DNA of 10,626 nucleotides, taken from NCBI GenBank assembly GCA_026770585.1, contig MU646318.1, forward strand, positions 581,816 through 592,441, in the 5' to 3' direction. Within the stretch, counting starts at the first letter, position 1; the number at the start of each line of letters is the position of its first letter. Shown here in pieces: positions 1 to 7,139 of the stretch. The DNA is from Baffinella frigidus (taxonomy: Eukaryota > Cryptophyceae > Cryptomonadales > Baffinellaceae). The position numbers and the translations under genes are program-made. The notes under the pieces are model-generated. The model was not told the DNA's origin. It saw only the letters and a list, made by a program, of their open reading frames with translations, and did no database searches.

Positions 1-189
1 GAGGGTTGAGGGTTGAGGGTTGAGGGTTTGGGGTTGAGGGTTTAGGGTTGAGGGTTGAGGGTTTAGGGTTGAGGGTTGAGGGTTGAGGGTTGAGGGTTGG
101 GAGTTTAGGGTTGAGCGTAGGGTTTAGGGTTCAGGGTTTAGGGTTGTTGAGGGTTCAGGGTTCAGGGTTGAGGGTTGAGGGTTGAGGGC
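1..189. repeat. Degenerate telomere-like repeat array
   Basis: Nearly continuous 6-7 bp units of GAGGGTT, GGGTTTA and GGGTTCA on the plus strand, variants of the TTTAGGG telomere repeat. Units are too diverged to be an active chromosome end and unique sequence follows, so this is an interstitial array. It lies downstream of the minus-strand exon at 479-1267 and may belong to an intron of that gene, as the similar array at 7983-8175 does for NTF2. Confidence 0.9.
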
Positions 190-478
190 TCAGCGTTGAC
201 GAGCACCATCTCCTTGCTAATCAGATCCAAAAAGTGCCGAACCCCCGAGGAGTGGGACCCGTAACCGTCATTCCCCGCACTTGGCGAGGTATGCCTAGAT
301 TTAGGTTTAGGTTTCATCCGGGAAAATTTTGAAGTAAAAGAAAATGGACTATCAACCCGGATTCTGCCCTAATAAAATTTACTTAGGCCCCTCATTAATC
401 TTCTTCCAACTCTTATAAATACATAGGGATCCATTTTCTTTTAAATTAAATACGTCCCCAGATGAGGATTAGGCTCAC
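190..478. other. Putative intronic or 3' flank of the first gene
   Basis: No gene is recognised. On the minus strand it begins with GTGAGC, a good 5' splice site directly after the coding exon. It turns AT-rich at 340-450, and read on minus it has a stretch (193-224) resembling the 3' end of the preceding exon (see findings). The downstream exon could lie here or beyond the left edge of the window. Confidence 0.4.
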
Positions 479-1267
479 CATCTCTTTGCCGAAACCGGAG
501 CGGCTCGTGGTTTCCGTCTGGATGCAGATGCACGCGATGTTGTTGCACACCTTGAACAGCGCGCCGCGCGAGCTCTCCGAGAGGCGCGCCCCGCCCGGTT
601 TGCGCGCGGCGCCCTCCTCCCGCGCGGGGTAATTCCGCGTGTGGAGGTGCCGCGCGACGCACACCACGGCCTCGAGGAGGTCGAGGATCTCGCGCGTCAT
701 GCCGTGCTCGACCATCTTGTGGATGCAGGTGCACACTGGCTGGAGCATCTCGATGGAGAGGAGGTCCTCCCCGACGACGAGCAGCTTGCGCAACTCGTTG
801 GTGGTCCAGATGATCCACGAGAGGCCCGTCCTCCCGAACGTCGTGTCGCCGACCTGAAGGTGCTGGAGCGTGTGCGTCATGACCGTGTTGAAGTGGTCCA
901 CCTTGATACCCGTGTCGCTCCGCCGCACTTCGGCCCGCCAAACGCCCCAAGTGTTCAAGGAGTTCACCAGCCATTTCTTGGCCTTCTTCTGTGCACGCTC
1001 GAACAGCTCCTCCTGAGAAAGCTGCCGCCCGGCCCCTTCGGTGCCATAAGATTCCTCCACCTCTTTCTGCTCCGCCGCTGCCCATCCTTTCTGCTTGTCA
1101 AAATCTGCCTTGCTTGCGGCCGCCCATTTTTTTATCTGCGCGACCTCGGGGTCGGGTAGCCACGTGCGAACCAAGGTTGTGGCCTCCTTTGTCCCGCCGC
1201 GATTCTTCGACAAAGCCCGCGCCGGTGCGGAAGACAACGCATTTGCTGGTGATGCGGCAGAGGACAT
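479..1267 (-). CDS. Unidentified helical protein, 5' exon (partial)
   Basis: An open exon encodes 263 residues, then reaches ATG|GTGAGC, a strong 5' splice site in phase 0; read through, it stops after eleven more codons in AT-rich DNA. I chose the ATG at 1267 because the longer frame starts with GTG at 1294, unlikely in a eukaryote. Residues 1-30 are low-complexity Ala/Ser; 40-110 are charged and helical with several Trp; 145-255 form amphipathic helices with Cys-rich hydrophobic faces (for example LDLLEAVVCVARHL near 195-208), as in HEAT-type repeats. Residues 215-240 look like a loop insertion. From memory only, 150-255 faintly resembles the N-terminal helical domain of tuberin (TSC2, the TOR-pathway GAP partner); I do not claim that identity. 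High GC, long opening and the splice site support a real gene; product unknown. Confidence 0.65.
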
Positions 1268-1568
1268 CCCCGCCGGCTCCTTGCCAGCCGGCACCTCGGA
1301 GCCCGATGAAAGGGGAACAGAGGGGAACGCCGCCTTCCGTTGCTGGGCGCAGCCGCTGCTCTCCGGAGAGCGGGGTGGGGCGCAGCGCCAGCGGGCCGTT
1401 GGGCTGAAGGGGAACTCCGACCTTGAGTTGCTTTACACTATTTTTTAATGCTAGAAATAAAGCACCAAAGCACCAAAGCATTTCCCAGATATTTTTCTAT
1501 CCTCGCCTCAATTCTTGCACCGTGCATTTCACTTTCGAATAAAGTCAATAAGTGTCAATAAGTGTCAT
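1268..1568. other. Upstream region of the first gene
   Basis: GC-rich DNA to about 1430, probably 5' leader of the minus-strand gene, then a sharp change to AT-rich sequence. On minus, AT-rich TTAAAAAATAG lies near 1438-1448 and might act as a TATA-like core, but nothing confirms it. At 1459-1479 there are two and a half copies of AAAGCACC, also seen in opposite orientation near 2500-2515. Confidence 0.3.
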
Positions 1569-1643
1569 TCTGCAGTCCTTTCTACGGAAGGGCGTGTCGT
1601 TGGGCTATGTTGGGAGCATTTAAAACCTCAAGGACCTAAAGGA
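1569..1643 (+). repeat. Dispersed CTGCAG...ACCTAAAGG repeat, copy 1
   Basis: A ~75-bp unit starts with CTGCAG and a TACGGAAGGGCGTG segment, continues with GGGCTATGTTGGG and ends in two ACCTMAAGG words. The same unit recurs at about 1701-1774 and 2115-2189, shortened at 1775-1822 and 2190-2237, and diverged at 2647-2732, 4261-4335 (inverted) and 5714-5788. It leads directly into the first 370-bp direct repeat. No coding function is apparent. Confidence 0.8.
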
Positions 1644-2012
1644 CTCTTCACGAGCCTCTGCACTGGAGAGCGAAACGCGATCCGAAAGCAAAAATGCTTT
1701 CTCTGCAGTCCTTTCTACGGAAGGGCGTGTCGTTGGCATATGTTGGGAGCATTTAAAACCTAAAGGACCTAAAGGTGTCGTTCGGCTATGTTGGGCGAAA
1801 TTAAAACCTAAAGGACCTAAAGATGTCATGCTTTTTCTGCCATTTAGCCGGGGTTTTGAGCGGCCTGGTCCAAATAACCTGTACAAACGGTTATCTGGGG
1901 TATCCGTGGTTGAAGTGGGGTATCCGTGGTTGAAGCTCCTATGCTCCAACCATGGGATACCATGAGCCTCGTAAAGGCTGACTTGGGTTCGGTGTGTGTG
2001 CGAGCGCGTTCC
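1644..2012 (+). repeat. Long direct repeat, copy 1 (369 bp)
   Basis: Nearly identical to 2058-2427; the clearest difference is a one-base indel near 1735/2150, plus a few substitutions. Inside are a full and a shortened copy of the ACCTAAAGG repeat, a doubled 20-bp word containing GGTATCCGTGGTTG, and an inverted pair GGTATCC...GGATACC (about 1919-1961). The minus-strand open frame across it keeps the same peptide in both copies but resembles no family I know, and the copies lie in different frames relative to each other. I read it as repeat DNA, not a gene. Confidence 0.9.
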
Positions 2013-2057
2013 TCTTTGGGATAACTCAATCACCCCAAGAGAACCACCCTGTATCCC

Positions 2058-2427
2058 CTCTTCACGAACCTCTGCACTGGAGAGCGAAACGCGATCCGAA
2101 AGCAAACATGCTTTCTTTGCAGTCCTTTCTACGGAAGGGCGTGTCGTTGGGGCTATGTTGGGAGCATTTAAAACCTAAAGGACCTAAAGGTGTCGTTCGG
2201 CTATGTTGGGCGAAATTAAAACCTAAAGGACCTAAAGATGTCATGCTTTTTCTGCCATTTAGCCGGGGTTTTGAGCGGCCTGGTCCAAATAACCTGTACA
2301 AACGGTTATCTGGGGTATCCGTGGTTGAAGTGGGGTATCCGTGGTTGAAGCTCCTATGCTCCAACCATGGGATACCATGAGCCTCGTAAAGGCTGACTTG
2401 GGTTCCGTGTGTGTGCGAGCGCGTTCC
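2058..2427 (+). repeat. Long direct repeat, copy 2 (370 bp)
   Basis: Second copy of the unit at 1644-2012, separated from it by a 45-bp spacer (2013-2057). Similarity starts at CTCTTCACG and ends at GCGCGTTCC in both. The very low divergence means a recent duplication or ongoing homogenisation. Internal structure is as in copy 1. Confidence 0.9.
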
Positions 2428-2484
2428 CAGCTGAGGGTACCTCATGACACCTCAGATACCCCATGAGCTAAATGCGATCCGTTT

Positions 2485-2502
2485 GGTGGTGGTGGTGGTG
2501 GT
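2485..2502 (+). repeat. (GGT)6 microsatellite
   Basis: Six perfect GGT units, followed by two GGTGCTTT words that are the inverse of the AAAGCACC motif near 1459-1479. Confidence 0.9.
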
Positions 2503-2646
2503 GCTTTGGTGCTTTGTATTCCACTCACATCGAAGGCCACGCCTACCTCACTCTTGAGGAGATGGGAACAATCTACGGATGAGCTCCCCGGCCCAAACCA
2601 TTTGGGTCCGACTGAGTCCCCTTTTTCCCGAAAGTGAAAATGTTTT

Positions 2647-2732
2647 TTCTGCACATCCTTTTTGCAAAAAGGGCGTGGTGTTGGGCTATGGTGGGTCCTT
2701 CTGGGAGAAATCATAACCTAAAGGACGTCAAG
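2647..2732 (+). repeat. Diverged copy of the ACCTAAAGG repeat
   Basis: It has the same order of words as 1569-1643: TTCTGCA, a GGGCGTG segment, TTGGGCTATGGTGGG and AACCTAAAGGACGTCAAGG, with substitutions and small gaps. It ends eight bases before the foldback element at 2740, so the two may be parts of one compound element. Confidence 0.65.
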
Positions 2733-2739
2733 GAACTTT

Positions 2740-2912
2740 CCAGTCCACACAGCGGGCTACGTAGGGAAAAAAGCTTCAGAATCAAGCCATTTCCAGTCAC
2801 CTTATCCGTAGGAAGCCCCCCCTGTGTCTCTACGGATTGTCTACCGTAGGGTCCTAGGTCTTATATTTTAAGGGTTGTTCGAAATCCCTTTGAAGTCCGC
2901 TGTGTGGGCTGG
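2740..2912 (+). mobile_element. Foldback (MITE-like) element, family A copy 1
   Basis: A 173-bp element bounded by 16-bp terminal inverted repeats, CCAGYCCACACAGCGG, with one mismatch. The interior contains CCTTATCCGTAGG, CTACGGATTG and the palindromic core CTACCGTAGGGTCCTAGG. A second copy in opposite orientation lies at 4674-4833, matching over most of its length. It is too short for a transposase, so non-autonomous. No clear target-site duplication is visible at this copy. Confidence 0.75.
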
Positions 2913-3456
2913 TACGAGGCATGTATGCTAAATTGGCCCGCTTTTTTGAACGAGAAAAGGATTTGGAAGACGAAATAATTTACCCCAAGTCCTTCAGGTC
3001 GTTTTGAAGACGAGCTCACACTGAGCACTCTGATCTAAAAATCTCCGAACATAATCAACGAGTGTTTGAACTAAGGCCAGTTGAAAACTGGCCTGCCGAA
3101 ACATTCTCTCGAGAATTCGGACCCTTTTTCACCACACATTCCCCGTTCAATTTGATCTCGAATTAGTCAACTTTCAACTCGCGGAGCAATTCAGCCACGA
3201 AATCGTGTAGTAAAGAAGGAAATCGATCAAGGCAAAAAAACGTTGTTTCCAGCAAGCTTTTGAGTTTTAAACGGCATTGTAAAAAAATCTCGTGGTACAA
3301 ATGAAATCGTTTGTGTGGTAAAGAACGGTCCGAATTTTGGAAAAGGTCCAAATTAACATACACGCCTCGTACCTACTACTGAAAATCGTGAGCCCATATT
3401 CGTTGGAAAGCATGTCTGATTCAGACATCCATCAGCTCCAATTCCCACAATATTCA
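2913..3456. other. Gene-free spacer
   Basis: Moderately AT-rich DNA without a convincing gene. Short open frames exist on minus (3163-3363 and 3353-3652) but show no family motif or splice structure. It holds a perfect small hairpin at 3074-3094 (9-bp arms AGGCCAGTT, 3-nt loop) and a CGTGGTACAAAT word at 3291. Confidence 0.5.
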
Positions 3457-3478
3457 GGGGGGGGGGGGTTGCCCCCCC
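3457..3478. repeat. G12 / C7 homopolymer hairpin
   Basis: Twelve G residues, then TTG, then seven C residues, which can fold as a GC-only hairpin. Homopolymers of this length are prone to length change and sequencing error. Confidence 0.85.
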
Positions 3479-3813
3479 AAAACTGCACGTGAACGTTACC
3501 TGTCGCGCCCAGTTCGCACCACAAGTACAATCCAAATTGGAGTCTTGTCCAGAGATTACTGCAGGGGAACCCAGATTTTCATACATACCGTCGCTTTTTA
3601 AGGTTCGAGGATCCCACCTCTCCTTCTGGCGTGCAGCGGTCCTGTTTGACAATGTATTAAACGCGTGGGAGAGATTTGCTTACCATAGGTAACTGAATAG
3701 GACGGACTGACTTGGAGCCATTTGCATTTTTGTGGTACAAATTTGGGTCAGGGATTTGCATGGATTTGCATCGACAGGCTGTTCAAACGCGGGGCGGAAA
3801 AGCCCCCCCTTCC
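3479..3813. other. Gene-free spacer
   Basis: No convincing coding or repeat structure. Short open frames on both strands overlap each other and match nothing I recognise. A TGTGGTACAAAT word occurs at 3731. Confidence 0.4.
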
Positions 3814-3902
3814 CGATGTCCGATTTCAAATTTGATCAACAGAGATACCCAAGCTCGCCGAGATTGGGTATCTCTGTTGATCAAATTTGAAATCGGACAT
3901 CG
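3814..3902. repeat. Near-perfect 89-nt hairpin
   Basis: Two 39-nt arms (3814-3852 and 3864-3902) are exact reverse complements. The 11-nt centre extends the stem by three further pairs (CTC/GAG) after one G-A mismatch, leaving a three-base loop. The perfection suggests a recent foldback event or a maintained RNA stem such as a small-RNA precursor; no promoter or terminator identifies a transcript. It belongs to none of the other foldback families here and lacks their CCTAGG core. Confidence 0.95.
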
Positions 3903-4260
3903 CACGCTCGCGGCAGTCTCGCAGACGTTTTCGCTCAGGGCGACCATCAAAAGCCGTGCAGGGGGACCAACGGCTCCAATTCCAGACCTTGGTCCAAAAA
4001 TTATCAGGAAACGGCTCCACCAACTGCCTCACGATCAGGTTAGGGTCAGTCCGTCCCATTGAGATCCCCTTGTGCTTACAGAACATAATCTTTTCGATGA
4101 TTTTCCAATGGATTTTGATAGCACCCCTCATCGCCCCCGCGGAAGCCGCTTTCAGTCCGGTCCTTGCCGACTGAGCGGGGTATAAAATGGACAGGCAATA
4201 ACGGCGAACCCTTTTTAATAAATTCAGTAATCAGCGAATCCCTCAGTTCACAACCTTTCC
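3903..4260. other. Gene-free spacer with overlapping open frames
   Basis: Both strands are open here (minus from about 4231 down to 3826; plus 3887-4174). The minus frame reads smoothly and is Trp/Arg-rich, but I recognise no domain and it runs into the right arm of the 89-nt hairpin. TATAAAA at 4182-4188 resembles a TATA box without a credible gene behind it. A decayed gene fragment is possible. Confidence 0.3.
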
Positions 4261-4335
4261 ATTTAGGTCCTTTAGGTTATTTTAACTCCTACCATAGGCG
4301 GACACCGGAAATGGTTCTGCAGAAAGGCCATGCTT
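4261..4335 (-). repeat. 75-bp ACCTAAAGG-type repeat, inverted copy
   Basis: On minus it reads AAGCATGGCCTTTCTGCAG, then TTCCGGTGTCCGCCTAYGG and RGTTAAAA, ending in ACCTAAAGGACCTAAAT. It matches 5714-5788 with equal length (75 bp) and opposite orientation. The 1569-1643 repeat shares its CTGCAG start and ACCTAAAGG end. Confidence 0.8.
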
Positions 4336-4673
4336 CCTTTTCGGATCACAACAACATCAAGCCCCCCTCCCCTGCACAGACATAAAAATGGCAAGGTGGT
4401 CTTGTTCACATTATGGTGTAGATGTAGTTTGTGATTTGATTGATTAGACAACCACTCAAGAATGCTACAGGGGCCTATTTACATGTGGGGTTGTAAAACT
4501 TTGTACGAGGATAGGGTATTCCAACCTCGTAACTGGCCTACTCATGGCTTCAGTGGCTCCAAGGGCAATGAAAGTTACTACACAAATGCCAGACAAGATG
4601 CAACATTATCTTGGTTTTAAACAGGCCCCTCCTGCATTATCCTGTGAAAACAGTCTGTTTTGGGGCGTTTAAA

Positions 4674-4833
4674 CCAAACAGCGGACTTTGAAGGGATTTC
4701 GAATAACCCGTAAGCGATAAGACCTGGGACCCTACGGTAGGCAAACCGTAGGGACATAGGGGGGTCTTACGGATAAGGCAACGGAAACGTGGCCCGATTT
4801 GGGCCGAAAAGCCCTTGGTAGCCCGCTGTGTGG
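4674..4833 (-). mobile_element. Foldback (MITE-like) element, family A copy 2
   Basis: Inverted relative of 2740-2912. Its ends are CCAAACAGCGG and CCGCTGTGTGG. Read on minus the order is the same: CCTTATCCGTA, CCCTACGGTTTGCC, TACCGTAGGGTCCCAGG, ATTCGAAATCCC. The half toward GGGCCGAAAAGCCC differs from copy 1, so similarity is higher in the core and at one end. Confidence 0.75.
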
Positions 4834-4914
4834 ATAGGGCTTTCGCCAGTCAAATGATCCAGTATCAGACATGCCGGTGGACGAGGAATCCGTGCGAGAG
4901 GGAAGTGCTGTTTA

Positions 4915-5019
4915 TATCTCTCAAGTGGCCAGGTGGTCACATTTGACCACCAAGAGGTCCTAGGTAGGTCCTAGGGTCCTACAGTAGGGCGTATGAGCCT
5001 ACTGGCCACTTAAGGGATA
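4915..5019 (+). mobile_element. Foldback (MITE-like) element, family C copy 1
   Basis: A 105-bp element with ends TATCYCTYAAGTGGCCA and its inverse TGGCCACTTAAGGGATA. The interior has GGTCCTAGG twice and CCTACAGTAGGGCGTATGAG. Terminal TA dinucleotides are present as in the other copies, fitting a TA target duplication as made by Tc1/mariner-type enzymes (inference). It abuts copy 2. Confidence 0.85.
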
Positions 5020-5129
5020 ACCCTGAAGTGGCGAGGCCGTCAAACTTGACGGCCAAGAGGTCCCTACATGTAGGCAGGTCCTAGGGCCCTACGGTAGGGC
5101 GTATGGCCCTGATCGCCACTTAAAAGATA
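5018..5129 (+). mobile_element. Foldback (MITE-like) element, family C copy 2
   Basis: A 112-bp variant beginning TAACCCTGAAGTGGC and ending GCCACTTAAAAGATA, with an inner arm pair GGCCGTCAA/TTGACGGCC replacing the corresponding pair of copy 1. The core GGTCCTAGGGCCCTACGG is kept. It shares the two bases TA at 5018-5019 with copy 1, so the elements sit side by side with a single TA between them. Confidence 0.8.
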
Positions 5130-5202
5130 CCCCAAGACAAGCATGTTTTAGAAATGTGGGCCACGAGCGAGGTGCACGAAGGGATATATATGCATCACAA
5201 AT

Positions 5203-5275
5203 TCGCCGAGGGATCCTACGACCAACAAGTCTCGGCCTACGGTAGGAGGTCCCAGGCAATGCCGTAGGCCTAACT
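5203..5275 (+). repeat. Partial family D core
   Basis: GATCCTACGACCAA, GGCCTACGGTAGGAGGTC and CAGGCAATGCCGT occur in the same order as in the family D element at about 7019-7080. The long terminal repeats of family D are missing, so this is a core without recognisable ends or a different element sharing the core. Confidence 0.6.
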
Positions 5276-5389
5276 ACCCCATTTTCAGGCCGTTACTCTA
5301 TTAAATCTGGCACCTGCTGCAGTGAGTAGGAGGGGAGCATGATAGGATGCGGCGTGATCGTCATTTCGTGTGTTCTAACAGAGGGGGTG

Positions 5390-5444
5390 CAGAGTGGTAA
5401 CAGAGTGGTAACAGAGCGGTAACAGAGTGGTAACAGAGTGGAAT
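5390..5444 (+). repeat. 11-bp tandem repeat
   Basis: Five successive units of CAGAGTGGTAA, the third with one substitution and the fifth with altered last bases. There are no spacers, so this is a minisatellite. Confidence 0.9.
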
Positions 5445-5713
5445 CAGAGTCAGGGTGGTATGTATCTCCCCGCCCCACGACCCCTTGACTCTTTTCACGG
5501 CTTTTCACCTAATAATGTCGATTGATAGCAGAGGAGGAGTCACTACGGTCCCACCATATTTAAGTGAGGTGAAGATGTAGTGAAGCGAAGAGGCACTCCT
5601 AGTTGGCTTACTCCTGGCTACGTATTGACCACTCAGTGGACCTCGCAGGTGGCCCACTCTGCAGTCTCATCCACAGCAACAACGCAATTGGAACAACATG
5701 CAACCCCTTGAGA

Positions 5714-5788
5714 AAGCATGGCCTTTCTGCAGGATAAGTTCCGGTGTCCGCCTACGGTGGGCGTTAAAAGAACCTCAAGGACCTAAAA
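5714..5788 (+). repeat. 75-bp ACCTAAAGG-type repeat, direct copy
   Basis: Counterpart of 4261-4335 in the opposite orientation. The two enclose about 1.4 kb that contains foldback families A, C and D. It includes GCCTACGGTGGGCG, a relative of the CCTACGGTAGG core. Confidence 0.8.
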
Positions 5789-5855
5789 GCGGGGGCAAGT
5801 ACTCCGCACATTCGCGCTGCTCGCGATCTTTGCGGGGGCATACATGTACTACAAG

Positions 5856-5886
5856 AGGACCTCGCTCACAAGAAAGCGCCTCCCCC
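5856..5886 (+). mobile_element. Solitary end of a family E foldback
   Basis: GACCTCGCTCACAAGAAAG and the C-rich segment after it match one terminus of the family E element at 6310-6423. No matching inverse end is found nearby, so this looks like a broken copy. Confidence 0.6.
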
Positions 5887-6000
5887 GGAGGACCACCACA
5901 GGGCCGAGTAGTGTATTCTCTCCAAAGAGTAGTGCGTTCTCTCAAAAATCTCGCACACTGTGGGTATCTAGTAGCGTTCAGACACACACACACGCCCATG

Positions 6001-6133
6001 CAGCGGGCAGGCACCTCCAAGAGTCATCAGAAACCGCCCCTCCCTCCAGGGACACCCTAGAAACCTAGGCATACATGTAGTCCTGCTGTATGGTCCTAGG
6101 GGGAGGCGGTTTCTGATGAGCGAGGTACCGCTG
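6001..6133 (+). mobile_element. Foldback (MITE-like) element, family E copy 2
   Basis: The inner arms CATCAGAAACCGCC and GGCGGTTTCTGATG are exact inverse repeats; the right end continues as AGCGAGGTACCGCTG while the left outer end is rearranged. The interior carries CCTAGGCATACATGTAG and GGTCCTAGGGGG. A 17-base piece of the left end (GCAGCGGGCAGGCAC plus flank) occurs again at about 6175, outside the element. Confidence 0.7.
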
Positions 6134-6274
6134 TAGCGCTTTCTCGCAAAACGCTCGCACACGCCCGGGCGCGCAGCGGGCAGGCACGTGCAAGAGGCGC
6201 GAGACACATGGTCAGTGTTTTGTTGAGCACTCGCGAGACTCCTCCCGAGGCGCCGCCCAGCGCCCAACTCGACT

Positions 6275-6309
6275 CCCGAGAGGGAGAGAGAGAGGGAGAG
6301 AGCGAGAAA
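6275..6309 (+). repeat. GA-rich tract, left part
   Basis: Purine run of GAGAGGGAGAGAGAGAGGGA type. It resumes right after the foldback element at 6310-6423, which suggests one tract was split by insertion. Confidence 0.75.
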
Positions 6310-6423
6310 CAGGGGTACCTCGCTCATAAGAAACCGCCCCCCCTGCACCACCATAGAGCCCTAGGCATAGGCCTACTGTAGGGTCCTAGGGGGCGGTGGT
6401 TTCTCATGAGCGAGGCACCCCTG
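6310..6423 (+). mobile_element. Foldback (MITE-like) element, family E copy 1
   Basis: A 114-bp element with long terminal inverted repeats: CAGGGGTACCTCGCTCAT on the left and ATGAGCGAGGCACCCCTG on the right, continuing inward as AAGAAACCGCC and GGTGGTTTCTC. The centre is CCCTAGGCATAGGCCTACTG followed by GGTCCTAGG. It sits inside a GA-rich tract. Confidence 0.85.
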
Positions 6424-6474
6424 TAGAGGGAGGGAGGGAGAGAGGGAGAGGGAGAGGGGGTGGGAGAGAGACGA
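6424..6474 (+). repeat. GA-rich tract, right part
   Basis: GAGGGAGGGAGGGAGAGAGG-type purine run continuing the tract interrupted by the element on its left. Confidence 0.75.
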
Positions 6475-6540
6475 AGCCGAGCGCCGAGGAAGAAGGTGAC
6501 AGTCGCTCCGGCCCCGGGGTAGCGTGGCGCCGGTTAACTG

Positions 6541-6616
6541 TTTGGGGGTTTGGGGTTTAGGGTTTAGGGTCTAGGTTTTAGGGTTTATGGTTTATGGTTT
6601 ATGGTTAATGGTTAAG
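6541..6616 (+). repeat. Interstitial telomere-like repeat
   Basis: About ten units moving from GGGTTTA to the variant TGGTTTA and then GGTTAAG, all with the G-rich strand on plus as in the other two arrays. The gradual drift along the patch suggests local expansion of variant units. Confidence 0.85.
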
Positions 6617-6650
6617 GGTGGCATCATCCACCTGCACCGGGTCAGAGAGA

Positions 6651-6755
6651 TATCCCTCAAGTGGCCAGGGGGTCTTAAACGACCCACGCCAGGTCCTAGG
6701 CAGGTCCCAGGGCCCTACCGTAGCGTGTACGAGCCTACTGGGCACTTGAGGGGTA
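6651..6755 (+). mobile_element. Foldback (MITE-like) element, family C copy 3
   Basis: 105 bp, same length as copies 1 and 4, with ends TATCCCTCAAGTGGC and GGCACTTGAGGGGTA. A change in one arm (CTCAAG for CTTAAG) is matched by the complementary sequence in the other arm. The interior GGGGGTCTTAAACGACCC is almost identical to copy 4. Confidence 0.85.
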
Positions 6756-6892
6756 TGTAAAGCAAACAGCGGACCGGCCTCGGGAGCGCCTCGCTGAAAA
6801 AACCCTGTCCGGTTCGAGTCTCACGACTGTGGGCGAATCTGAGCATTTTCCAGAGTGAAGCCATCTTGGAACAACACTGCCCGGTGTTTTCG

Positions 6893-6950
6893 AAGCATTG
6901 CGTGACTCTGGCGGAAATGGCACCCTGGAATATTCTGGACAATTTCATAG
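6893..6950 (+). repeat. ATTCTGGACAATT-type repeat, outlying copy
   Basis: GTGACTCTGG, a short gap, then ATTCTGGACAATTTC; the same words in the same order occur at about 7602-7650 (TGTGACTCTGGAG ... ATTCTGGACAATTCC). It lies immediately before the family D element. Confidence 0.6.
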
Positions 6951-6952
6951 GG

Positions 6953-7111
6953 AAACTCCTGGAAAGTTCGGCAGTTTCCCTACGGATTTAGGTAGGACCT
7001 ACCGACCGTAGACCGTAGGGCTCCTATGACCAAAATATCCTAGGATTTTGGCCTACGGTAGGAGGTCCTAGGCAATGCCGTGGGAGAAACTACCGAAATT
7101 TCCAGGAGTTT
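6953..7111 (+). mobile_element. Foldback (MITE-like) element, family D
   Basis: A 159-bp element with terminal inverted repeats of about 26 bp: AAACTCCTGGAAA then TTCGG.AGTTTC on the left, and GAAACTACCGAA followed by TTTCCAGGAGTTT on the right, two mismatches. The interior contains CCTACGG, TAGGTAGGACCTACC, ATCCTAGGAT and CCTACGGTAGGAGGTCCTAGG-like words, the richest version of the shared core. Too short to encode an enzyme. Confidence 0.8.
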
Positions 7112-7139
7112 TACGACTAAATTCTGCATGGATACCTCG

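Noticed and set aside
1-189. True chromosome end
   Set aside because: Repeats are degenerate and mixed, similar patches occur internally, and the left edge is just the window boundary.
641-1159. Plus-strand open frame opposite the first gene
   Set aside because: It lies antisense to the minus-strand exon; its openness follows from GC-rich codon bias, and its peptide shows no domain.
1268-1294. Longer start of the first gene
   Set aside because: The codon at 1294 is GTG, not ATG; the first ATG in frame is at 1267.
1620-2445. Minus-strand open frames across the 370-bp repeats
   Set aside because: They restate the direct repeat; no conserved domain, no splice structure, and the two copies are in different frames.
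3826-4131. Minus-strand open frame near the 89-nt hairpin
   Set aside because: It matches no family I recognise and its end is formed by the hairpin arm; listed only as spacer content.
4182-4188. TATAAAA as a promoter
   Set aside because: No credible gene begins downstream; such words are expected by chance in AT-rich spacers.
4544-4672. Small ORF of 42 codons starting MASVAPRAMK
   Set aside because: Codon pattern is plausible, but it has no homology I can name and stops at the edge of a foldback element.
5390-5444. CRISPR-like array
   Set aside because: The units are 11 bp with no spacers, and the context is eukaryotic.
6800-6850. tRNA T-arm-like GGTTCGAGTC
   Set aside because: The flanking bases do not pair as a T-stem and no anticodon or acceptor stem is found.
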